Assembly (NCBI GenBank): GCA_016719135.1
Contig: JADKAV010000033.1
Span: 1 to 19,523, forward strand
Source: Micrococcales bacterium
GTDB lineage: Bacteria; Actinomycetota; Actinomycetes; S36-B12; UBA10799
Direction: 5' to 3'
DNA: 19,523 nucleotides
The stretch's first letter is position 1. Every line of letters begins with the position of its first letter. A model generated the notes under the pieces. It was not told the DNA's origin, searched no databases, and was given only the letters and a program-made list of their open reading frames with translations. A program made the position numbers and the translations under genes. This document shows positions 1-5,509 of this stretch, piece after piece.

Positions 1-16
1 GGAAGGGAGTGGCGTG

Positions 17-1124
17 ATGAGGAAGAGGAAGGCCCAGCCGATGCGCTCAGGTATTTTCGGAGGATTGGGATTCGCATTGGCGTACGGGCTGGTCGCTTCG
101 ACCGCCCAAGCCGCAGAGCCGCCCCCGGTCTACACGGGCACGATCACCGAGGCGTATCTGGATGCGCAACCCGACCAGACTCTCGCTGTGATCGGCACAC
201 TGCCGACCAACCCCAAGGCACTCAAAGACGCCGATGAGATCGGCTGGTACATGGCTAAGGGTCTTGAATCAGCTCGCTTGGTGTGGGCGGCGAAATCGTG
301 TGCGCCGTTCGGCACTAGTGGAAGTTGCCAGCCGTCCTGTGCGATTGAACGGCCAGCAGGCCTACTCGGGACCCGCCCTTCCCGGCGGTGGCGGGGGCGA
401 CTGGCTGCTGATGCCCCTATACCTGCCGAACGGCGGCACGCTTATTGAAGGCTCGCCACTCACCAGCGTCACCTCGAAGGTTGGCACTGGCAGGGCGGAC
501 CTGGCACTGGATTGCGGCGCCCTGGGAACAGCGGCTTGGAGTATGCCGATCGTGGTGCTGCCGGCGGCGCCTGCCAACCGGGAACCGGGAGTTTCCATCG
601 ACGATGGGGCGGACTTCACTAACTCCGCCAAGGTAAAGCTTCATCTCGGCTGGGATGGCCTGTTGGACAGGGTCAAGGTCTCCAACGACGGGGGCTTTGC
701 TCCCTCGAAGACCAAAGAGATCAAACTTCGCGAGGACGGTTCACTCGACTGGACGCTCGTCGAACTGGCGGCGGAACGGATTCCACGCACCGTGTACGTG
801 AAGTTGCACTACGTGGCCTATGGATGGCAGAAGCAGACGTACACCGACGACATCATCCTGGACACTGTGAAACCGAAGGTAGTGTCAGCGACTGTGGGTG
901 GATCTGGTGCAGTCACCCTTGCGGCTGCTCAGCGTACCCTGCGAGTGCGGGCTAAGGACAATAAATCAGGTATCGCGTCTATGCAGGTCTCGAAAGGCAA
1001 ACCCCGCAAGAAGGCGAAGGTCGTCAAGTACCGCAAGAGCCTGAAGGTCGCCGGTTCTGGCCGGCTCTTCGTTCGCGTGCGCGACGGCGCCGGCAACTGG
1101 TCGAAGTGGCGTATCGCGGGCTGA
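17..1124 (+). pseudogene. Secreted Ig-like surface protein, frame broken near 300-345
   Basis: The product is exported and probably a cell-surface or secreted protein; its exact role is unknown. From the ATG at 17 (GGGAG at 5-9 is well spaced; a GTG at 14 is also in frame), residues 1-32 form a signal peptide: a KRK n-region, a Gly/Ala/Leu core and a probable cleavage after AQA. The first frame stays protein-like to about residue 105 (KSCAPFGTSGSC), then degenerates and stops at 448. The continuation lies in the +1 frame, from about 330 to the stop at 1124 (NGQQAYSGPALPGG onward). The C-terminal half has two beta-rich modules. One holds TNSAKVKLHLGW, VSNDGGF and TYTDDIILDT, a pattern I recall from actinobacterial surface proteins. 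The other has DNKSGIASM and VRDGAGNWSKW, typical of bacterial Ig-like folds. Rejoined, it would be about 368 residues. It could be a true pseudogene or a sequence error. No neighbour helps assign a job. Confidence 0.6.
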
Positions 1125-1273
1125 TTAGGTCCGGGGAGTGTCGGTTAGCGACGCCTCCTCAGCCTCTGCTGATCGCTGGGAAAAAGCTGGTCGAACCTTT
1201 CTCGGCGTGCAGGCCTCATGAGCGGGGCGATCATCTGGTTGCACTCACCAAGGAGTAGGCCGCCTCACAACCG

Positions 1274-1322
1274 GGACTTTGGACGCATGAGGTCAACAGG
1301 CGACCCGATCCGTCCAAAGTCC
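1274..1322. repeat. Perfect 12-bp inverted repeat upstream of infC
   Basis: GGACTTTGGACG at 1274-1285 is the exact reverse complement of CGTCCAAAGTCC at 1311-1322, with a 25-base spacer. Inside the spacer, GGTC (1291-1294) can pair with GACC (1302-1305), making a two-tier hairpin if transcribed. There is no following T-run. It lies about 65-113 bases before the transcription start predicted from the 1375-1380 -10. It could therefore be a protein-binding DNA site, a factor-assisted terminator for the preceding gene, or part of a longer leader. Confidence 0.6.
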
Positions 1323-1374
1323 GCGTGCCACCGAGCTGTGCGCTGGCAGGCCCCCGTGCGCAAGACCGGCCTGC

Positions 1375-1380
1375 TACCCT
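1375..1380 (+). promoter_or_regulatory. Candidate -10 element for the infC operon
   Basis: TACCCT fits the actinobacterial TANNNT -10 pattern. It would place the start of transcription near 1387, exactly where the first of five leader hairpins begins. No good -35 is visible at 17-18 bp spacing, so the call rests on the -10 and the position only. Confidence 0.35.
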
Positions 1381-1481
1381 TATGGAGTCGAAACCTCGAC
1401 ACCTGTGCAAGCGGAACAACCGTTCCCACCTCCCGAACTCTTGAGGTTCGGTGGTCTGCGGGCAACCTGAGTCATTCAGGT

Positions 1482-1518
1482 GCGCCTTCCGCTTGCCAAC
1501 CGGCAACGAAGGAGGCGC
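1482..1518 (+). promoter_or_regulatory. Shine-Dalgarno-sequestering hairpin before infC
   Basis: GCGCCTTC (1482-1489) pairs with GGAGGCGC (1511-1518) over 8 base pairs including one G-U. Inside it, TTGCC (1493-1497) pairs with GGCAA (1502-1506) around an AACC loop. The 3' strand contains the GGAGG core of the infC Shine-Dalgarno (1511-1515), and the ATC start is only 3 bases past the stem. A closed hairpin would block initiation, so this is a good candidate translational switch. The trigger (IF3, L20, L35 or temperature) is not shown by the sequence. Confidence 0.5.
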
Positions 1519-1524
1519 CACATC
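1509..1524 (+). promoter_or_regulatory. Strong RBS with ATC start codon for infC
   Basis: AAGGAGG (1509-1515) is followed by a 6-base spacer and ATC (1522-1524). The next codons read SEEPRVNDRIRVPEVR, matching the usual N-terminus of actinobacterial IF3. The nearest conventional in-frame start (1480) lies upstream of the Shine-Dalgarno and would add 14 basic, unconserved residues. Confidence 0.75.
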
Positions 1525-2067
1525 AGCGAAGAACCACGCGTCAACGACCGCATCAGGGTCCCGGAAGTCCGCTTGGTCGGACCGAACGGCGAGCAGGTTG
1601 GGATTGTCCGAGTGGAAGATGCCCTGCGACTGGCAGCGGAATCCGACCTCGATCTGGTGGAAGTGGCCCCCATGGCCAAACCCCCGGTCTGCAAACTCAT
1701 GGACTACGGCAAGTTCAAGTACGAAACTGCCCAGAAGGCCCGTGAAGCCCGCCGCAACCAGACCCACACGGTCATCAAGGAGATGAAACTCCGGCCCAAG
1801 ATCGACAACCACGACTATGAGACCAAGAAGGGTCACATAGAGCGGTTCCTGGGTCAGGGCGACAAAGTCAAGGTGACCATCATGTTCCGCGGTCGCGAGC
1901 AGTCCCGGCCCGAGTTGGGGTTCCGGTTGCTGTCTCGGTTGGCAGATGACGTTGAATCGCTGGGATTCGTTGAAGCATCGCCCAAGCAGGATGGGCGCAA
2001 CATGATCATGGTGCTGGCACCGCATCGGAAGAAATCCGGCGCCCGCGAGCACGCAACAGAGGGCTAG
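1522..2067 (+). CDS. infC: Translation initiation factor IF-3
   Basis: IF3 binds the 30S subunit, keeps it apart from the 50S and checks initiator tRNA and start-codon pairing. The protein of 181 residues has the usual two-domain layout. The N-terminal domain includes VNDRIRVPEVRLVGPNGEQ and PPVCKLMDYGKFKYE (residues about 6-75), followed by a basic linker. The C-terminal domain includes HTVIKEMKLRPKID, FRGREQSRPE and SPKQDGRNMIMVLAP. The start is taken as ATC at 1522, because a strong Shine-Dalgarno sits 6 bases before it and the protein then begins like its relatives. Non-AUG starts on infC are known (AUU in E. coli), where they let IF3 repress its own translation; the same logic is inferred here. 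It is the first gene of infC-rpmI-rplT, with rpmI 10 bases downstream. Its leader can fold over the ribosome binding site. Confidence 0.95.
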   Translation: MSEEPRVNDRIRVPEVRLVGPNGEQVGIVRVEDALRLAAESDLDLVEVAPMAKPPVCKLMDYGKFKYETAQKAREARRNQTHTVIKEMKLRPKIDNHDYETKKGHIERFLGQGDKVKVTIMFRGREQSRPELGFRLLSRLADDVESLGFVEASPKQDGRNMIMVLAPHRKKSGAREHATEG

Positions 2068-2077
2068 AGGAGACAAC

Positions 2078-2275
2078 ATGCCGAAGATGAAGACCCACAG
2101 TGGCGCCAAGAAGCGCATCAAGAAGACGGGCTCGGGCAAGCTCATGCGCGAGCAGACGAACAACCAGCACTTGTTCGAGCAGAAGTCCTCGCGCCGCAAG
2201 CGACGCCTGAACCTGACCAAGCCGCTGAGCAAGGCCGACGAGAAGGCCGCCAAGCGCCTGCTCGGCCTGCGCTGA
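2078..2275 (+). CDS. rpmI: 50S ribosomal protein L35 (bL35)
   Basis: L35 is a small basic protein of the large ribosomal subunit. The 65 residues begin PKMKTHSGAKKRIKKTGSGK and include the Lys/Arg-rich SSRRKRRLN and the conserved LGLR end, all diagnostic of the family and of normal length. The ATG follows AGAGGAG (2066-2072) by 5 bases; that ribosome binding site overlaps the infC stop codon, so the genes are probably translationally coupled. It sits between infC and rplT, the standard bacterial order, and is co-transcribed with them. Confidence 0.97.
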   Translation: MPKMKTHSGAKKRIKKTGSGKLMREQTNNQHLFEQKSSRRKRRLNLTKPLSKADEKAAKRLLGLR

Positions 2276-2292
2276 ACTGAAGGAGTGACGAA

Positions 2293-2658
2293 ATGGCACG
2301 TGTGAAGCGCGCGGTCAACGCGCAGAAGAAGCGACGCGAGACTCTCGCCAAGGCCAGTGGCTACCGCGGGCAGCGCTCGCGGCTATACCGCAAGGCCAAG
2401 GAGCAACTGCTCCACTCGGGTGTCTACGCCTACGACCACCGCAAGGACCGCAAAGGCGACTTCCGTCGTCTGTGGATCCAGCGGATCAATGCCGCCGCCC
2501 GCGCGAACGGCATGACGTACAACCGGTTCATCCAGGGCCTGCGGGTCGCTGGCGTCGAGGTCGACCGTCGCATGCTCGCCGAGCTCGCGGTCAACGACGA
2601 GAAGGCCTTCGCCGCGCTGGTGGAGACCGCCAAGGCGGCTGTGCCTTCAGCGGCCTGA
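2293..2658 (+). CDS. rplT: 50S ribosomal protein L20 (bL20)
   Basis: L20 binds 23S rRNA early in 50S assembly. The 121 residues start MARVKRAVNAQKKRRETL and contain the family hallmark segments ASGYRGQRSRLYR, RKGDFRRLWIQRINAA and NGMTYNRFIQGL; length is normal. The N-terminal third is highly basic, as expected for the extended rRNA-binding tail. AAGGAG at 2280-2285 serves the ATG with a 7-base spacer. In Firmicutes and E. coli, L20 represses its own operon through mRNA structures. Whether it does so here, for instance through the infC leader, cannot be told from the sequence. Confidence 0.97.
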   Translation: MARVKRAVNAQKKRRETLAKASGYRGQRSRLYRKAKEQLLHSGVYAYDHRKDRKGDFRRLWIQRINAAARANGMTYNRFIQGLRVAGVEVDRRMLAELAVNDEKAFAALVETAKAAVPSAA

Positions 2659-2662
2659 GCCG

Positions 2663-3412
2663 ATGACCTCGAACGGCCCCACCTCCGTGAAGTCCGACCG
2701 GGTTGGGGCCGTTCGCCGTCTGGCCAACCGGAAGTTCCGCAATCAGGTCCAGCGCTTCCTGGTCGAGGGCCCGCAGGGCGTGCGAGAAGCCGTCGCACAT
2801 CGCCCGGAGGTCATCGACGAGATTTTCGTCGTCGGGGAGTCGGACATCGCTGATTCGGCCAACGACGCCGGTGTGCGCGTGACGCAGGTGCCAGAGCAGG
2901 TCCTGCTCGCGATGTGCGAGACCGTGCACCCCCAGGGGATCGCCGCCGTGTGCCGGTTCCTGGATTTCCACACTCCCAACGATCCACGACTGGTCGTGGT
3001 TCTGCACGATGTGCGCGACCCGGGTAACGCCGGCACCATTCTGCGCACTGCCGATGCCGCCGGTGCGGATGCCGTGTACCTCACCGGCGATTCTGTGGAC
3101 CCGTACAACGGCAAGGTGGTGCGCAGCACGGCCGGCTCGCTGTTCCACATCCCGTTCACGCAGACGGACCTGGACGATGTGTTGGCGATGGATCTGCAGA
3201 TTCTTGCCACCTCGGGCACCGCTGCCCGGGACTTGCAGGACATCGACCTGACGAAGCCCACCGTATGGCTCTTCGGCAACGAGGCTCACGGTCTACCAGA
3301 GCTTGAGGTCGAATCCGTGGCGATCCCCATCTTCGGATCTGCGGAATCGCTCAACCTCGCATCCGCCGCGGCTGTGTGCCTGTACGCCAGCGCTTTCGCC
3401 CAGCGCGGCTGA
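2663..3412 (+). CDS. SpoU/TrmH-family rRNA 2'-O-methyltransferase
   Basis: This enzyme probably transfers a methyl group from S-adenosylmethionine to a ribose 2'-OH in 23S rRNA (RlmB/TsnR-like). The 249-residue protein has an N-terminal substrate-binding part with RFLVEGPQGVREAV (about residues 30-45). All three SpoU motifs of the knotted SAM-binding domain follow: HDVRDPGNAGTILRTADAAG (motif 1, about 114-133), TVWLFGNEAHGLP (motif 2) and ESLNLASAAAVCLYASAF (motif 3, near the C-terminus). The start is 4 bases after the rplT stop, so it is almost certainly the last gene of the infC operon. The same neighbour, tsnR, follows rplT in M. tuberculosis. The exact rRNA target cannot be read from sequence, so no symbol is given. 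Its stop is one base from the stop of the opposing gene. Confidence 0.88.
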   Translation: MTSNGPTSVKSDRVGAVRRLANRKFRNQVQRFLVEGPQGVREAVAHRPEVIDEIFVVGESDIADSANDAGVRVTQVPEQVLLAMCETVHPQGIAAVCRFLDFHTPNDPRLVVVLHDVRDPGNAGTILRTADAAGADAVYLTGDSVDPYNGKVVRSTAGSLFHIPFTQTDLDDVLAMDLQILATSGTAARDLQDIDLTKPTVWLFGNEAHGLPELEVESVAIPIFGSAESLNLASAAAVCLYASAFAQRG

Positions 3413-3413
3413 T

Positions 3414-4373
3414 CTACGACTTGTCCTGCAGATCCAGCCATCGCATGATGCCCGCGACGTTGGCCTCCGTTCCCGACAAGGCCTCCTGTTTGGCCAGCAG
3501 CGCCTCGTCGGTGTACATCCGCGGGTGCCGGGCGCGGTCCTTCTCGCGGACCATCGCTACGGCGTGATCCGCGTCGGGGGACACCTCACGCGCCGCGCGA
3601 ACCGTGTCCACCCACGCGTGCAACTCGTCCACCGAGGCGTCCAGCGTCTCTTCGATGTCGGTGACGGGTCCGAAATGGCTGAACAACAACCGGGTCGGAC
3701 CCACATCCCGCATCGCAGCCAAAGAGCTCAACGTCAGGTCGAGGTTGAAGTCCGGCGGGGGAGTCGCCGGCCGGACGTCGCGCGTCTCAGGAACATAGAC
3801 GCCCGCGGCGTCCCCGGTGTAAAGGTCGCCGGTCGCTGAATCGACCAGTCCTATGTGGTGCGATGCGTGACCGGGGTTGTGGAAGGCGGACAGGTGCCGT
3901 CCGTCGCCGAGGTCCACCGATCCGACCTCGCCCACCGCCACCAGCCGATGTGCGTCGGTGGGCCGCAGGTCTCCGAACAAGCGGTCCATCACCTCCCCGA
4001 ACACCCGATGTGCGCTGGCCACCAGTCGTGAGGGGTCAGCAAGGTGTCGGGCCCCGCGTTCGTGCACCACGACCTGTGCGTTCGGGAACGCCTGTGCCAG
4101 ATCGCCGACTCCACCGGCGTGATCGAGATGGATGTGGGTCACGACGCTCGTCGCCAGGTCCTGGGCGCCGATCCCCAAGGATGCCAGTTGCTCCACGACC
4201 ACCGGCGCCGAACGTGCCGTGCCGGTTTCGACCAAGCACGGTTTGGACCCGCGGATCAGGTAGGACGAGGTGATCGACTCGTAACCGCCCATTCGGGTGT
4301 CCATCATGAAGACGTCGTTGCCGAGGTCGACAGTGTCAGCGTGCATAACCCCATCGTGCACCTCAAAACTCAC
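3414..4373 (-). CDS. Metallo-beta-lactamase-fold hydrolase
   Basis: The product is a probable zinc-dependent hydrolase of the metallo-beta-lactamase superfamily (glyoxalase II-like); the substrate is unknown. From the GTG at 4373 it has 319 residues. The metal-binding signature THIHLDHAGG places His80, His82, Asp84 and His85 as ligands. Later ligands are visible in NPGHASHHIGLV (His near 173), YTGDAAGVY (Asp) and FSHFGPV (His), so the active site looks complete. The C-terminal 90 residues are mostly helical and resemble those of stand-alone superfamily members. The GTG is chosen because GAGGAGG lies 6 bases upstream (4380-4386); longer in-frame starts would run into pheS. It converges on the rRNA methyltransferase gene and diverges from pheS. 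No partner gene hints at the substrate. Confidence 0.85.
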   Translation of the reverse strand: MSFEVHDGVMHADTVDLGNDVFMMDTRMGGYESITSSYLIRGSKPCLVETGTARSAPVVVEQLASLGIGAQDLATSVVTHIHLDHAGGVGDLAQAFPNAQVVVHERGARHLADPSRLVASAHRVFGEVMDRLFGDLRPTDAHRLVAVGEVGSVDLGDGRHLSAFHNPGHASHHIGLVDSATGDLYTGDAAGVYVPETRDVRPATPPPDFNLDLTLSSLAAMRDVGPTRLLFSHFGPVTDIEETLDASVDELHAWVDTVRAAREVSPDADHAVAMVREKDRARHPRMYTDEALLAKQEALSGTEANVAGIMRWLDLQDKS

Positions 4374-4379
4374 TTGAGG

Positions 4380-4386
4380 CCTCCTC
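4380..4386 (-). promoter_or_regulatory. Ribosome binding site for the metallo-beta-lactamase-fold gene
   Basis: Read on the minus strand this is GAGGAGG, 6 bases before the GTG at 4373. It decides the start. It lies only 2 bases from the pheS -10 on the other strand, so the untranslated leader of this gene must overlap the pheS promoter. Confidence 0.65.
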
Positions 4387-4387
4387 G

Positions 4388-4393
4388 TAGAAT
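4388..4393 (+). promoter_or_regulatory. -10 element of pheS, predicted leaderless transcript
   Basis: TAGAAT matches the TANNNT pattern and ends 6 bases before the GTG start at 4400, so transcription should begin at or next to the start codon. No Shine-Dalgarno with normal spacing precedes the GTG, which agrees with a leaderless message. A -35 is not evident. Confidence 0.55.
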
Positions 4394-4399
4394 CCAGGA

Positions 4400-5509
4400 G
4401 TGTCCGCACCCAACAAGAACTTCGATCCCGTGATGCCCGCCGCGCTCGATCCGGCGAACCTGCAGGTGGCCGTCGACGCGGCCCTTGTAGCCATCGCTGC
4501 CGCAGCGGACCTCGCCGCATTGAAGCAGGCCCGCATCGACCACGCCGGTGACCGCTCCCCGCTGGCCCTGGCCAACCGGGAGATCGCGGCCCTACCCCCC
4601 AGTGCGAAGGCCGCCTCCGGCAAGGCGGTGGGGGCCGCCCGTGGTCAGGTGAACCAGGCCCTCAAGGCGCGCGAAGCCGACCTCAAACAGGCCGAACGCG
4701 AGCGCATTCTCACCGCCGAACGCGTGGACGTCACCATGCTCAACGACCGGGAACCGATCGGGGCACGCCACCCGATCCACACCATCAGTGAGCACATCGC
4801 CGATGCCTTCGTCTCGATCGGGTACGGCGTCGTCGAAGGTCCGGAACTCGAATCCGAGTGGTTCAACTTCGATGCGCTGAACATTGACCGCGACCACCCC
4901 GCTCGCACCATGCAGGACACCTTCTTCGTGGGCACGCCGGACAGTGGGGCAGTCCTGCGAACTCACACTTCCCCCCTGCAGATCCGCACCATGCTGAATC
5001 AGCAGCCGCCGGTCTACGTCGTATGCCCGGGCCGTGTCTACCGGACTGATGAACTCGACGCGACGCACACGCCGGTCTTCCACCAGGTCGAGGGCCTGGC
5101 CGTCGATAAGGGGCTGAGCATGGTCGACCTGAAGTCGACGCTCGACTGGTTCGCCTCGACCATGTTCGGCGAGGGCATCGTCACTCGCCTGCGCCCGAGT
5201 TACTTCCCGTTCACCGAGCCGAGCGCCGAGGTGGACCTCGAGTGCTTCGCGTGCCGGGGTGAGAGCGTGGGTGACCCTGACCGCAGTTGCCGCACGTGCT
5301 CGTCCGAAGGGTGGATCGAGTGGGGCGGCTGCGGGATGGTCAATCCCCGCGTCCTGCAGTCGTGCGGCATCGACCCTGATGTCTACACCGGCTTCGCCTT
5401 CGGGATGGGTATCGAACGCACCTTGATGTTCCGCCACGGGATCACCGACATGCGCGACCTCGTCGAGGGCGACGTCCGCTTCACCTCCGCCTTCGGAATG
5501 GACAGCTGA
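4400..5509 (+). CDS. pheS: Phenylalanyl-tRNA synthetase alpha subunit
   Basis: PheS is the catalytic subunit of the alpha2-beta2 class II enzyme that charges tRNA-Phe in the cytoplasm. The 369-residue protein has an N-terminal helical coiled-coil arm (about 20-110). The catalytic domain follows, with HPIHTISEHIADAF, motif 2 VFHQVEGLAVDKG, FPFTEPSAEVD and motif 3 GFAFGMGIERTLMFRHG. An insertion between FTEPSAEVD and GGCGMVNP carries Cys282, Cys285, Cys297 and Cys300 (CX2C-X11-CX2C). It looks like a zinc knuckle; I recall a similar segment in some other actinobacterial PheS proteins, while E. coli lacks it. The GTG is chosen because the family N-terminus fits and a -10 lies 6 bases upstream. 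The stop overlaps the pheT start by one base, so the subunits are translationally coupled. Confidence 0.96.
   Translation: MSAPNKNFDPVMPAALDPANLQVAVDAALVAIAAAADLAALKQARIDHAGDRSPLALANREIAALPPSAKAASGKAVGAARGQVNQALKAREADLKQAERERILTAERVDVTMLNDREPIGARHPIHTISEHIADAFVSIGYGVVEGPELESEWFNFDALNIDRDHPARTMQDTFFVGTPDSGAVLRTHTSPLQIRTMLNQQPPVYVVCPGRVYRTDELDATHTPVFHQVEGLAVDKGLSMVDLKSTLDWFASTMFGEGIVTRLRPSYFPFTEPSAEVDLECFACRGESVGDPDRSCRTCSSEGWIEWGGCGMVNPRVLQSCGIDPDVYTGFAFGMGIERTLMFRHGITDMRDLVEGDVRFTSAFGMDS

Larger units (their letters stand above)
1125..1521 (+). promoter_or_regulatory. Gene-free region and structured 5' leader of infC
   Basis: No coding sequence is supported in these 397 bases. Near the left end, AGCGA 1147-1151 can pair with TCGCT 1173-1177 around an inner hairpin TCAGC/GCTGA (1159-1163 with 1168-1172). 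No T-run follows, so it is not a classical terminator. A perfect 12-bp inverted repeat lies at 1274-1285 and 1311-1322. A plausible -10 (TACCCT, 1375-1380) predicts transcription from about 1387. From there to infC the leader folds into five successive hairpins: 1387-1400, 1413-1426, 1433-1451, 1465-1481 and 1482-1518. The last contains the Shine-Dalgarno. The arrangement suggests translational control of infC. I cannot match it to a named RNA family from memory. Confidence 0.5.

Noticed and set aside
1273..1285. DosR/DevR-like operator (GGGACTTTGGAC)
   Set aside because: The left half resembles the GGGACT half-site, but the second half (GGAC rather than GTCCC) does not give the DosR palindrome.
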